Source: Hydractinia symbiolongicarpus | Lineage: Eukaryota; Cnidaria; Hydrozoa; Anthoathecata; Hydractiniidae | Direction: 5' to 3' | DNA length: 64,000 nt | NCBI RefSeq assembly: GCF_029227915.1 | Contig: NC_079889.1 | Location: 312,001 to 376,000, forward strand | Shown here: positions 1 to 12,199 of the stretch, one piece after another | Position numbering within the stretch: position 1 is the first letter of the stretch | How the letters are laid out: each line of letters starts with the position of its first letter | Position numbers and translations under genes: made by a program | Notes under the pieces: generated by a model | Seen by the model: only the letters and a program-made list of their open reading frames with translations | The model's database searches: none | What the model was told of the DNA's origin: nothing

Positions 1-1118
1 CACCCATGCGGAAGTTCGATGCAAACGTTTGTTCAAAATTGAAGAGGTAGTTGTTATTATTAGTTTCGACTATTTTTAGTTTCGTCTGGGTTTTTAATTA
101 GATAAGGTGAGTTGAAGGTCAGTTTGGAAAGATACGTGTGCTTTCTAGAATGTTTTGATAATGCCTTTGATGATGTTTTGATGATGTTTTGACGATGTTT
201 TACGAAGCAAAAGATTGGTTTAATATTAGGCAAATTAATTGGTGGATCTCACATAATCAGAAGAAGCAACAAAATGCAATAAAATGTCACCAAAATAGTT
301 CTGTAGTAAATTACTTGTGTCGATAAAATATGGATACAGCTTCAGCTGCTTTAGCGGGTAAATGCAACCACTTCGTAGTTACAAAATAGTTATATCACAC
401 CACTTTCGCAACCCTTAGGTCTTGGCCGATGTCGTTTCTCAGCCAATTGGAAAGAGAGGGTAAGGAAGTGGCACACGTGTATGAAAATTAGTGGAGACTC
501 TGTGACTGCCTGGAGAAGCAGGACAATTTCAGTCTTGTCTAGTTGTAAAATATATCGCACACTTGCTCCCAACATTTTTTAAAACAGCAATTAATCGAAA
601 AACATCTTGTTAACAAATTAACCTGCTACCCTTCTTAGATTCAAGGCCAAAGAAGTACAAGTCTGCATGGTTAGTTTTGTTTTTTGTTGCAATGACACTC
701 TTTACAAATTACATGCTTAAACCTTTATTATTTTTTTGGCAGTATTACAGAGCACAGGCTCGTCACCACATAAATCATACTTTGATTTCAGCTGGAATTT
801 ATCCCAAAGGTTGACTAAAATTGCTATATTTTGTCTCACATGTTGCTTCATACTACCCACGAGCTGTAAAATGCTTATTTGTTGTAAGAAGCTGACAAAA
901 GATATAGTGTTCTTCACCATCAAACAATGCCATGCTCATAATGGTTTGTTTCTACTTAGTAGATTTTTTGTTGTTGCCAGAAATTGTATTGCCACAGTAA
1001 TCAACCAGCTGCAACACTATCGTTGCGTCATGTACAGTTGACTAGGACAACTGTGAATCATTGCCATCTTATCCTTGTGTGCCGCCCTTATTATTTAATT
1101 ATACTGTTTTTACTTCAG
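1..1118. other. AT-rich non-genic stretch
   Basis: No coding exon is recognised. A short degenerate repeat of GATGATGTTTT units lies at about 161-200. The open frames here (up to about 100 codons) have no family resemblance and overlap each other on both strands. The stretch is presumably promoter and upstream DNA of the p24 gene that starts at 1133. Confidence 0.5.
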
Positions 1119-1132
1119 CTAAGTTATAGAAA

Positions 1133-4100
1133 ATGTCTCGATGGTTATGCTTTGCTTGCTTAATCATCTGTATGGTTATGGAGGTCAACAGCAAAGGGTT
1201 AAATATGGTCATTCAAAATAACCAAGAGGATTGTGTATTTTTGCCCAAAGGCAAAAATGAATTGATCGTGATTACTGCGCAGGTGAGCTACTTTCTTGTT
1301 GTGTCAACTTGAAGTAAAAAAATTAAAGGATTTGGTCCTTTTTACTTTAGATTTACGGGACTAGGTCATTTACACTACAGATCTTGTTAACGCGTTTTGT
1401 CTCTTAATTTACACTGTTACCCAATCTCGTAAATAGGGACTTCATTGGAGGGAGGGGGATGTGAAGAGAAGCAGGAAGGCAAGCGTGAAGTGCCTCTAAC
1501 CTTTTGAACTAATCACAACAAAACACATTGTACCGCGCGTAGGGTACCGTATTTTTTTCGTGATAAAGCCAATGTTTTTTTGTTGCAATAGTTAACCACA
1601 TATTTACTACTTGCTTGTTGGTTGTTAGGTGATCTTCATGAAGTATCAGGGTGATTTATGGGCATTAGGAATAAATAACAGTCTAAAACCCTGGACCTAA
1701 AATTTGTGGAATTTGCAAAATAACATCTCCCGGCAAGTACTCTATAGTAGGCAAAACTTTATATTCGGCAGGGGTGTAAGCCAGGTAAACAATATCAAAA
1801 ACAGGCTAGATTTACTTTTTACAATGTACGCGTTAGAAAACAATCCGCTCCACGGTCCAGAATTGTCTCTAATGTATTTGTGACTAGTTTTCTGGTATAC
1901 TAACTCCTAGGGCTGCTGTAAACATGCGAACACTGATAAGCGTACCTTAATGTTTCAATTTGCCTATATGCATACAGCATTTTCAATTCCTTGTGATTGC
2001 AAACCTAAAAATACGCTCTCCTTGCCACTGATTTATGGCCAGGGTTGTTGACTTAAAGAAGGAATGGCAAACGATGTCCTTAAAAACGCTTGTCATGGCA
2101 TAACGTTCGTTTTACTATAATGACCTTTTTACATCTTTTTTATACTTCCGAATTTCAAGTATATGTATTTCAGGATAAATTTCTTCCGTCATTTTCTGCT
2201 TTCGATGACTTATTTTGTTTGGGATTGTAATTGTGGCTTTCACGAGGTTATTTGCCCTGTCGTTTAATTATTTTTGGGCGTGTATTTTACATGGATGAAA
2301 GATTTCCTGTATAAGAAATGTTTTTTTTGCGGAACAACAGTTGGACGTATCTCTGCAACACTGCGCGTTAAACGTCTTATCATATTTTGTAAAAACACTT
2401 GTGTATGCTTTTGATTTACTTGGAAAATGATCATATAAAAAAATGAAGCAATTTTATGTTTTGATTAGCAATCACCTTGAATGTCCAATTAAAATGGACA
2501 GATGGTTTTATACCCTGAAGGTTTATTATTCTTTTTTGTCATGTATCGAAATAATATGCGCCAAAACATCTAACTGAACCTCATTATTCTGATTACCCTA
2601 TATATTTTTAACAAAATAATTTTAATAACTTCGTGTCAAGAAATGTTTTGTATTTGAATAAATTGCTCCATCTTAGATATTATCATCAAAAAGAAACTTT
2701 GACTTAACAGTACTTAATCCCGACGGTACACAAGTTATAGCTAAGAAGGAGATTTCGAAATGCAATGTGGAGGAAAGAGTGCCAACCGCAGGAAATTATG
2801 GTTTTTGCTTTAGAAATAATTATCGAAGTTCGATAGTGGTAGGCTTCGAGTATGATAACTTTAAAGATACAAGCGAAGCGAAGTTTAATAAGAAATTAAA
2901 AAGCGAAAAACGTCAGTTCTTCATGTCTGTCTCAAAGAAATACGAAAATCTTGTTCAAAACGAAAACGATACGGTAATTTCACTTGAAGAACTACTTCTC
3001 GAGCAAATGAGAGAGACAAGAGAGGAGAATGAAATAACTGGCGGAAGGTATGAGCAAGTTAAGGTAGGTAGTGCGTTCAATAGAAGTTTTAGTGATAACC
3101 AGAAAATTTAGCTCTTCCACAGCCAATTGGCAATTTTTGTCAATTTGGTAAAATGCGAGGAAAATTATCATTGTCTCAAGACAATTTAATTTGAAAATAA
3201 ATATATAGTCAAAAGTTTTAGATCATATAATACCACACTTCGTAATACAAGAGCTACCAACAGAAGTTTGCATACAATTTTGTGTAGACTTTTTGGTAGT
3301 CAAACCTATAGGCTGCTAAAAAAGAAAATGAAATCTCTTTGTTAGATTAGTATTTACCTGTGCATAGGTTTGCAGTGCCTGGTATGAAGAGCTACTGTTA
3401 TATTTAAAATCTTAATTCGCGTTGAGTAAAAATCAGCAATTTTTCACTTGCCGATTTTTACTATCAGGGAGTAATACTTTTAAAACCACAACACGCAAAT
3501 GTGTTCGATATACCGAATTGTCTAATGCGTACTGTACAAGCTTGTAAAACTTGTGTTCAACATCCAGTTGCTTTCATTTTCAAGTGTTTATATAGAATTT
3601 ATCATATTTTTCTTTGCCTTTTCGTTAACTTCATTGGTACGTTCTGATGTATGTTTGTAATTTTAGACTTTACTCTTTTTTACTTAAAAGTAGTCTGCCT
3701 TTAAATACAGAAGCAGATGGATGATATTCTTTTTTATAAATTTTTGAATACAATACAACAATATAAAAATTCGCAAAACATATTCGCAAAACATATAACA
3801 TTTTTTTGTTGTGACTGCGACCAGAAATCGTAATTTTAATTATTTCTTTGAGAGTTTAGCTTTGAAATTTTGTAAGAAAATCTATTCTTTACATCTCTTC
3901 TGTGCTGAATGGCAATTCACACTTGCCGCTTAAAGCTTGTTTTAAAAAGCTTGTTTTTCTTTTTTAGCATTCATTAGTGTTTTTATCAATACTAGTCGAG
4001 CGAATGAAAAGTTATCTGGAGATTCAAAAAAGAACAATGAGACATCACTTCAACTTGCAAGACTCTAACAAAAACTACATCACATATTTCTCACTCCTTA

Positions 4101-4195
4101 TATGTTTCCTCATGTTATTGTCAGGATGCGTCCAAGTTATCGTGCTGAAAGGATTTTTTAACGGCAAACTATCACTTAAGGTCTGGAAGTTCTAG
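1133..4195 (+). CDS. p24/TMED family cargo receptor, copy A (three exons)
   Basis: Predicted 254-residue type I membrane protein of the p24 (TMED/EMP24/GP25L) family, which sorts cargo in COPI/COPII vesicles between ER and Golgi. Exons are 1133-1282, 2677-3063 and 3968-4195; all junctions are GT-AG and both introns are phase 0. Exon 1 gives a signal peptide (about residues 1-21) and the start of the GOLD domain with the first conserved cysteine (DCVF). Exon 2 carries the second (YGFCF) and the charged, coiled-coil-prone stalk. Exon 3 finishes the coil and has one membrane helix (about 25 residues) and a short tail, KGFFNGKLSLKVWKF. The FF sorting motif is present, but there is no C-terminal dilysine. 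Length is slightly above the usual 200-230. A polypyrimidine-AG 3' splice site lies 14 nt before the ATG, and AATAAA follows at about 4262. Copy B lies 18 kb downstream. Family assignment is firm; the subfamily (gamma-like, TMED1/5) is a guess. Confidence 0.9.
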
Positions 4196-4269
4196 ATACT
4201 GTTGGTCAATGCTGGTCAAAAAGAACGCTGTGACGTGTATCTTGCTTTTTTGTGAGTTAAAAATAAACT

Positions 4270-6365
4270 ATTGGATTAATTTAATTTTTTAACTCCTCAT
4301 AACTGTTGTCCCAAATGTAAACGTATTTAATTTGTTACGGGTCATAAATACTTTTAGAAAGTAAGCTCATGCCATTCAAAGTTTTTCCGTGAAATGTGGT
4401 CTGTATTTTATTCCTAGGACCAATTATATAACTCTTAAACAATACCTTAGCAAAGACCTAGCAACAAGCACCCATGTAATAACCAATTAAAAATCTAATA
4501 CAACTTTTTACAACATTCATGCATGCATACCAGCACTTTTTCAAATAACAAAAAGTAAAAAAATAGTGAAAAATTATTTTTTAAAAAAAACCCAAATAAG
4601 GGTTAGGAAAAGTCACAAAACAGTCGAAATGGGCACATTAATGTCTCCTGAGGTTCGGCAATATTAACCAACGCAGTAGAGGTAATTATACATTTTTGTC
4701 CTCTTTAAGTAAAGTGTATGCTCTTACAATGGCTTATTAATCTAGCTAGTTGAAAAGTTGGCAGACCTCATTTTGATGACAATGTTTTCTCATAGCGTCA
4801 AAGAAGAACGTATATAGTGTAGACGATTTGTAAAAGTACAACTTTTTTGTTGCTCTCTAGATATTTTGGACTTTCGTTTTTTCTTTCTAAGTGCTGAAAA
4901 TTTGCTTGTACTATCTTTAGATCTTTATATATTTTTCTAATTTTTTTTTCTATTTATTTTGTGGCGTTGGTATTGCCGGTTGTTAGGACGCCGTATAAAC
5001 AAGTAATTACTCAACAGCAAGGCAATAAAAGCATTACTTTATATCATAAATGATGCACAAAATTATAGTGACGTGGAATCCATAATAAATATTTTAAATA
5101 CTTTGAGGATTTAGAAAATAACAAAGCAGCCGCTGGCCTAGAATTAATATTAAACTTGCCATGATCATGTCTAAGTCCATTTTCAAAAACATATGTAAAA
5201 ATTGGATTGGGTAAGATTTGATTTCTGAAATTTACTGTTGTTAGCAAGGAAATTTGAGAATTGCTCTAAAGTTCTTGACGGATATACAATGAGAGCTTTC
5301 GTTGTCCGTAACATTAGTGTCCCAAAAGTTATAAAAGAAGTTACGCGATAGTTCACAGCTTTTTTTTCTGTGTTACACACGGCGGAGACGGGATACCGAC
5401 TTGTTATAGAATATTTCTAATGATTAGTTTTTTCTTACTATTGGGGTGAAAGCGTCATCTACGATGAACGTAGAACAGATCTTCCACCGTCAGGGTTTTC
5501 CCAGTTGAAGAGAAAGCAAATGCACTTCAATTTTGCTCCCGGATAACATTTGGCTTTCAACCCAGTTGGCTGTTATTACTGTTCACCATATACAGAGTTA
5601 ACACTGAAATTATGACTCACATATTTTGTACCTCATTCTGTCCTAGTGCACAGAATACCTACATGTAACAGAGAAATAGTTTGTTTATTATTCTTAAACA
5701 GTGCCTATTGTTTTGTTGTGAGTAATAAGACACAAGAATAACAATCTTGTAGCTTAAGCTGCTTTTAAAAATATAGCACTAACACTTTAACATTTCTTCC
5801 CTAATAGTAAAGAGACTACGTTAAATGTATTGAATATTTTCTGTCTTTGCATTTCACGCGTTTAAATATAGTCTAGATTACAATTGGTCCAAAATCGGTC
5901 CAAAATTGTTCAGACGTTTAATACCTGAAATTAATTAAGTGGAATTTTTTTCACTGCTGGTGAATTAGAAATAATGTGATTCGCCTTGTTTTTTAAAGGG
6001 CCTGCAAAACGACTGTTGGTTTTCGACTTTAGTGATTTACACAAACATAGCATTTTTTTAACAAATACAGCTCCTCGTGTTGTCTCTGTTCCCTCGTCAA
6101 AACAAACTTTCGATTGACTGATATCTAATACATTTTACAGACCGTAGCTTATTTTACCGCCCAAAACAATACCGAAAGAAAGTAGCAAATTCGTCATAAA
6201 AATTAATTATTCATAAACAGGTTGTCTAGACGTCTATATGGTTCTAAAGTGTGTATAATTTCTTTCACCTTAACCGCTTATTACACACCATTCTTCTTAC
6301 CCCCTTTAATAATACCTCCTCATAGAATAATCTTGTTTTAAGAGGGATTAAAAATAAAAATAAAA
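4270..6365. other. Intergenic AT-rich DNA
   Basis: About 2.1 kb between the p24 gene and the LRR relic. No exon, tandem array or mobile-element signature was recognised. The short open frames at about 5.0-5.4 kb overlap one another on the minus strand and look like chance. Confidence 0.5.
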
Positions 6366-6370
6366 AGCCT

Positions 6371-7973
6371 TTGCAATTGCAAAGACATTGGACGCAGAAT
6401 TTAATTGCAGAACCATTTCAAATCAAACACTCTGCACTGTATGCAAAAATATACTATTCATCATCCTTTGTGAAAATCCACACGTTCAATCGTTGTACAT
6501 ATGACGGTCCTCAGATTTCCACTCGGGTATTGCTATTTCGTGTGGGGCGAAATTTGGACATACAAATTGCAAAAAATTTAAAAAAATTATAAACCACCAC
6601 AACAAAATAAGCGACATATGGTTACACTGTCTTAGTAAAGTAAAAAACTTAAAAAACTTAGATCTTGGAGGAAATTTAATTCAACGGTTACATAAAAACA
6701 GTTTGAACCATATGGTGCAATTGAAACGATTGAGGTTACAGAAAAATCTCATCTTTGAAATCGGAGAAAACACGTTTACAAATCTCACCAATTTAACTGA
6801 TCTCGATTTGAGTGGCAATAAGTTAAAAATGTTAGAAAGAACTTCATTTTATGGTCTGGATAAGTTGGAATGGTTGAATCTAGCTCACAACTACATACGT
6901 TGGATAGATGATAAAGCATTTCAACCTTGCAAATATCTGACCACTTTAAAACTTGATAATAATCAATTGGAAGATTTTAAAATGTCATCCGATTTTCATA
7001 AGTTAAACAACCTTTTCCTAAGGTCTAACCGCTTCAAAAGTATCAAGTCATTGGATTTCAGTCGGATGTCAAAGATAACAAAGTTGTTCCTTGCTGATAA
7101 TACATTACAGAATATTTCAAATAGAACATTCAAATTTCTTACAGACCTTCAAACGCTAAATCTAACAAACTCTTCTTTGACAAGTTTAGAAGATGGGAGT
7201 TTTGAAACACTCAAAGGATTAACTTACCTATATCTTGAACATAATAATTTAACAACGATTACCAATGCGATGCTTGTAGGACCAAAAGAGATTGGAAGTC
7301 TATATTTAGGATATAATCTTATTACAGCTATCAACGGTAAAGAATTTAAAGGAATGATTATTTCTATTTTGGAACTACGAAACAATCAATTGAAGACTTT
7401 GGAGCAGGATGTATTTCATGGATTACAGGGTCTAATCATCCTATCTATTTCAGGAAGTTGTTTAACTGTTCACTGGGTTGCCAATAAATTCATCGCATAT
7501 GAGGTGGGCAAATGTAACCTGCTGGATACACCAACATGGCATCTTGTGATAGATGCTTGGATGTCTGCCACAAAGACAAACACACCATGAAGCTCCACAA
7601 TAATGTGAATATACATATGATGAATTGCGAGACGAAGAAAAACTCAAGTAAATGCGATTTATTTAAGAAAGAAGCTGTTAAATGCTTGTGTAAGAAAAGA
7701 TATCATGGTCCCTCCTGCGATGCAATACATTCCACGAAGCGTCCGTATGTTATAGCCTCCGTTGTAATTGCCGTAGTTGCTGTTTTGTTAATTGTAGGTT
7801 GCTGCTACTATCGGAAAAAACAGAAAGACAAGGTCAGATTCTCCAACATTCCTTATATCATGGAGGTAGAAATAAATATTAAAGGTTTTCTCGGAATCTT
7901 CTTTAACCCTATTCTGAAGCCCCTTTTAGATTTTTTAAATAACAGTCTATCTGACCATGCTATAGAAATTTGA
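6371..7973 (+). pseudogene. Leucine-rich-repeat transmembrane receptor, broken by two frame changes
   Basis: The central frame (about 6640-7590) encodes roughly a dozen LRRs of the LxxLxLxxNxL type, such as LTDLDLSGNKLKML. Upstream, another frame (ending at 6592) encodes what looks like the cysteine-bearing N-terminal cap (RCTYDG, then GRNLDIQIAKNLKKL). Downstream, a third frame from about 7518 encodes a cysteine-rich, EGF-like segment (CLCKKRYHGPSC), a 20-residue hydrophobic helix at about 7741-7805 and a basic stop-transfer sequence (YYRKKQKDK). Joining the three gives a plausible secreted LRR-EGF-TM receptor, but each join needs a single-base change: one in the A-rich run near 6575-6595, one near 7512-7520. 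No signal peptide is visible. The last residues overlap a dispersed repeat. It could be a true pseudogene or, if the two indels are assembly errors, a live gene. Confidence 0.75.
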
Positions 7974-8175
7974 GAGTAACGGCTTTGAAAAACCATTAAA
8001 ATAACGCGAAACAGGATTTATATTGTAGTTGCTAAAAATGTTAAACTTTAACTACAGGTTTTAAATTAACTAGTTACTTTTTTAACGCCCTTGATATTTA
8101 TGTTACATGTTAATAAGAGGTATTCAATTAACGCAAATTTTTCAAATTCACGTAAATTTTGTACTTCGTTAATTA
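7950..8175 (+). repeat. Dispersed repeat R1, copy 1
   Basis: The segment with GAAATTTGAGAGTAACGGC and, further on, TTACATGTTAATAAGA followed by TTCAATTAACGC recurs in the same order and strand at 17,665-17,830. The copies differ by substitutions and by a longer spacer here. This copy supplies the C-terminal codons of the LRR relic. Confidence 0.75.
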
Positions 8176-8399
8176 CCTGAAATAAGGTATATCTCAAAAT
8201 GGCCGTGTTGGGAGTGTAAATAAAAAGGATGTTCTCAATTGCTGTTGGCTACCGCAAATTCGACCCTCCTTCACAATATATTGTCCAGAATTGTAACAAA
8301 GCAGTGTTACTTGTTAAGTTACTTTTTTTAGTTTTGTGATTGTCACAGAACTAAAAGATTATCATTAGCATTATTATTACTTCAACTAAATTTAGTAGC

Positions 8400-8720
8400 A
8401 CCGGTAGACATAGAATGAACGTATTTTGTCTGTCTCTGCGCGGACCCCCACTGAGCTAGAAACTCGTGTTACGGAAACACGAATATCAAATGCCTTATAT
8501 TTTTATCCACTTTGTTGCGACAGGTAAATTTAAAGGCCGGGCGGACCAGTGGATTTTTCCGACTATTTATATATGTTTCTCTTTATTAAAAGCCGTCGTC
8601 TTTCTGTTTGTCTGTCTGTTAGAAACACGAAAAGCCATATATAAAGGACGGGCAACCTCGTGGATTCTTTCACGGGCCACCGACTAGTCTTTTGAATAAA
8701 AGCCGTATTTTGTGCGTTCA
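8400..8720 (+). repeat. Dispersed repeat R2 (CCGTGGATT / ACGAAA / GTCTGTCTG type), copy 1
   Basis: Contains GTTTGTCTGTCTGTTAG, an ACGAAA-GCCATATATAAAG-ACGGGC block, TCGTGGATTCTTTCACGGGC and CTAGTC. The same ingredients recur at about 25.6, 27.1, 40.1, 40.4 and 63.8 kb, sometimes inverted. Two partial units seem to lie head to tail here (8466-8600 and 8600-8720). No protein is encoded; it looks like a short non-autonomous element. Confidence 0.6.
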
Positions 8721-8724
8721 AACT

Positions 8725-9300
8725 GGTTGCGCGCAACCTTTTTCGGAAATTCCGGCAAAATCCAGCAGAATCCGATTTTTACGAACAAAGGAGTATGAAA
8801 CAATCTGAGCTACGGCCATTTTTAAAGCTGCGGCGTTGAAGTTAATAAGTCTGTTTTTCTTTACTTTTTTCTCTTCTAAATACATTACACCTATATTTAT
8901 TTATTTTCTGTATGTTTTCACATGTTAAAATGAAAATATCATCACGTTTTCTAGCCATATATAAATCTTAAACAAATCGATTTTATGAATTTGGCTACAA
9001 ACGTAGATTTTAAAGCAGCTGAAGAAGCAAACTAGCCTTATTTACTCTTATTCTTTTAAAGTTTGGTATATCATTATTTATTTTTATGTTGGGGTTGTGG
9101 CTTTTCAACTACCTATGGCTGAAGAGTGAAAGTAGCAAACGCAGTTTAGCTGGCTACAACAAAATTCTTAATCAATAATTCTTATACTAAAGGCAGTTAG
9201 CTACACCTTTTATTACTTTCATAAAAACTTATTTTGAAACAAAAATTGCTGCGTTGTTGTTTTAGCTAAATAGGATAACAGGCTTTTTACTGTTCTTCTA
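8725..9300. other. AT-rich spacer
   Basis: Nothing recognised between the R2 repeat and the retrotransposon remnants. Confidence 0.4.
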
Positions 9301-9319
9301 CGTAATAGATATTCTTTTA

Positions 9320-10430
9320 TGACGAAATTGATTATTATGGACGCTCATGAGAAGGTTATGCATCATGATATTAAGACAACATTGTATACGTTCTGCGTTT
9401 TGGATTATTAAAGGTCGAAAATTGGTCAAAGACATGTTACGGAAGTGTGTTATTTGCAAACGTTGCCATGGAAGAACATTGTTACCCCCTCCTCATACGG
9501 ACTCACCAGAAATTAAAGTGGATTATTTATCGAACGCTTTCTAAGCAGTTGGTTTAGACTACGCCGGACCTTTATTTGCAAAACAACTGTATTGTAGGGA
9601 CAGCTCTAAGGTTTACATTTTATTGATTACGTGTCACAAAGTAAAATACATCGGAAATTAACTTTGCCTGCCTCACCATGGTGGGGAGTATTTTACGAAA
9701 GATTGGTCAAAATAGTGAAAAATTCTCTATTCAAATGTAGATCTATGTTAGCATTAGAAGAATTAGAAACAACATTATGTGAAATTAAAGGAGTCATGAA
9801 CAGTCGACAACTTATGTGTAGTAATGAAGATGATCTAGGTATACCTTGACACCGTCCTGTTTAAAATATGGTCGTGACATTTCGAAAGGCAAAAGAGTCA
9901 TTAAAACAACTGTTGTTATACCTACATCATCGACTCGTGATTGTTCAAGACCAGTAAAGCGTATAACCTATTTGTTATCTCATCACGTTTAAAAAAATTA
10001 TTTGAACGAACTGAAAGAATTTCATCTGTATCGACATACGAAAACCAGCGCAGTTAATAAACTTGCAGTGGAAGATGTTGCTCTCATAAAGGATAATAAC
10101 CCAATTTCTCATGGTTGTAGAGAGAAGGACGAGTAGAAGAGTTAGTCGTTGGTAAATATGAGAACGTGCGTGGTGCAAAATTAGTCGTTTTATGCAAGCA
10201 ATGGAAGTTAGTTACGTGTTACCGTTCGTTACAAAAATTAGTACCATTTGAGACTGTTGAGAATGTTGAAGAACTTTCCAGGCCTGAGCTTATTGACCAT
10301 GCGCACACTAAAGATAGAACACCAATCAGACAAGCTGCCATTGAAGGTGTACAATTTTGGTGTATTAGAGAGACATACAGTTAATTTGGTTGATTTACCT
10401 GGTGTAAATTAAGCATGGGATGATATGAAA
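9320..10430 (+). mobile_element. BEL/Pao retrotransposon remnant (integrase and C-terminal domain)
   Basis: Frame-broken pol 3' end. First comes the H2C2 zinc-binding region (DAHEKVMHHD in one frame, then FWIIKGRKLVKDMLRKCVIC in another). It is followed by the integrase-core start (VGLDYAGPLF, about 9550-9580), and then SPWWGVFYERLVKIVKNSLF with MNSRQL (about 9670-9810), equivalent to the APWWGGFFERLV...LNSRPL block of BEL/Pao integrases. The last part is the C-terminal domain (LNELKEFHLY, then VAL-IKDNN, and GKYENVRGAKLVVL). Stops and shifts between the blocks rule out function. No reverse transcriptase or long terminal repeats were recognised, so this is a 5'-truncated relic. Confidence 0.8.
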
Positions 10431-10589
10431 AATCAAAGACTAATGTTGTTGTCACGTGACATGTTGGTCATGTGATTTTTTTGTATTATATTCTGTATGT
10501 ATTTTTTTGTTCAGTATGTAAATATTGATTGCATAGCAGAAGCACGTGTCTCCTCAGTTTCAAGTTTTTACAGATTTTCACAATTTCTT

Positions 10590-11208
10590 TAAAGTATGTA
10601 ATATTCGCCATGCGACGGCCAAGCCGAACGTTTTATGACAATATTGGGAAAAACAATACGACACTCATTGGATGCAAGAAAAACTGGAAGGAATCTTTAC
10701 AGAACATGTTGCTTTAATATCGAAACTGTATGCATCCAGCTAGATCAAGGCACCTTCAGTATTATTTCTCGGACGCGCAATAAACACTGGTATTCCATCA
10801 CACCAGCCAGTAATAGCATACCATAATAATAGTGTAAAACCGCACTTCGAAAATTACTGCAAGGCTGCAAAAGAATACACTGACTGTTTTTGTGAAAATT
10901 TGCCTTTAAATGAAATTGGCGCAACTTTTTTGCGAAAAGGGGACGGAAAGATTATAAATTCCAGTCGAATTATATGGAAGACACGTTTACGGTCATCAAC
11001 GCAGCTGGAAACCTCGCAACTGTACAAAATCATCGGACAAATCAAACTTATTGACGACACATTAGCTTTATGAAATTTGTAAAAGGCCTACAAAAGGACT
11101 TACATGAAACGATACAAGACGTTTCCAAAAAGACAAACAAGAAATACTCACTAAGAAATAGACCAAAAAAATGAACAGACATTTAGAGTGGAAGTAGGGG
11201 GGGGGAGA
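10590..11208 (+). mobile_element. Ty3/Gypsy-type retrotransposon pol 3' end, degenerate
   Basis: At about 10,612-10,660 one frame reads CDGQAERFMTILGKTIRHS, the conserved NGQAER-type motif late in Ty3/Gypsy integrase cores. The next block, KNWKESLQNMLL then YRNCMHPA, continues in a second frame, and further pieces (INTGIPSHQP; ENLPLNEIGATFL; IIGQIKLIDD) follow, interrupted by stops and shifts. The remnant ends in a purine-rich tract at 11,196-11,208 immediately before TGTTGTG, the usual arrangement of a polypurine tract abutting a 3' LTR. No upstream LTR, protease or RT was seen. Confidence 0.65.
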
Positions 11209-11500
11209 TGTTGTGTATGTAGTGTAGATCGTTTTTTTTCCAGTAAAATATACTTATGTTTGTATATATATTAGGTATCAGGCCTTGATTTATAAAGGGT
11301 TGAAAATACATACTTCATATCACTGCTTTCATATAACGTGGAAGCTTCATATCACTTCTTTCCTATAAAGTGGGATCTTCATATCACTTCTTTCAACTGA
11401 CGTAACAATTTAAAGGTACTTTTACTCCCTCCTCTATCCTTTTCTACTCTTAAAAAGTCTTTTTGGAAATTTTTTCAATATATTGTTTATGCTGAACCTT
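11209..11500 (+). repeat. Probable 3' LTR of the Ty3/Gypsy remnant
   Basis: Starts with TG directly after the polypurine tract. The right boundary is not visible because no second copy exists in the window. Contains a three-unit 32-bp tandem repeat (separate entry). Assignment rests on position alone. Confidence 0.4.
11313..11408 (+). repeat. 32-bp tandem repeat, three units
   Basis: Units start at 11,313, 11,345 and 11,377, each beginning CTTCATATCACT(T/G)CTTTC. Spacing is exactly 32 bp. Probably an LTR-internal direct repeat, such as enhancer-like units, if the LTR call is right. Confidence 0.85.
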
Positions 11501-12131
11501 TGTTTGAAAAAACGTCTTTTGTAAGTTTCTCTTTGTACAGGGGGATAGTCCCTTATTATAAGTCCCTTAATATAATCAAGTATCAGTACCCCAATAGGTT
11601 AGCAAACAATCTTATTAAGTTTTGTAGCAATGCGATATCTTCTTCGTCACTTTACAGAGCCCCAAAAATCCCGGCACGAATAGGGTGAAGTAAGAGATGT
11701 TTGATTTCTTGACTCAAGTAATATTGTTTGAATATTGACGCGCAAAAATTTAAAAAGATTTGTATTGGTAGTACTACATCGAATTTTAGAGACAGCTTTA
11801 ACACACAAAAAAGAATCGGGATCCGTATCGATTAAAACAGTCTTAAAATCAGCATTTTTCTAGAAGTGTAATTTAGTTAGATACAGATCGAAGAATCGAA
11901 GCCCTGGGTGTTCGAACGATCAAGTTCCAAATTCTCCTTTTATAGGAACTTTCTTCAACCAATCAAAATCTGGCACCAACACATCGCTGTTGAGCAAAAG
12001 TTGTACGGAAAATGTACTGAATATGTACTGGATATGCACTGAATATGGATTTTGATAAACATTGCGTTTAAAAACTATGCTCACTCATTTAGAAGTTAAA
12101 ACTGATTAATTTTTTTTAAACCTAGTCAGAA

Positions 12132-12199
12132 GACCCAGCGTACTTTTTCTTACCACCAGGAAATCGGAGTAGTTAAGGTGGGAAAAATTACGCTAGGTC
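12132..12199. repeat. Imperfect inverted repeat with about 23-26-bp arms
   Basis: The left arm at 12,132-12,157 (GACCCAGCGTACTTTTTC...) pairs with the right arm at 12,177-12,199 (...TTACGCTAGGTC) around a 19-base loop. It could be a foldback element or the end of a MITE. Apart from this, 11,500-12,880 shows nothing recognisable. Confidence 0.6.
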
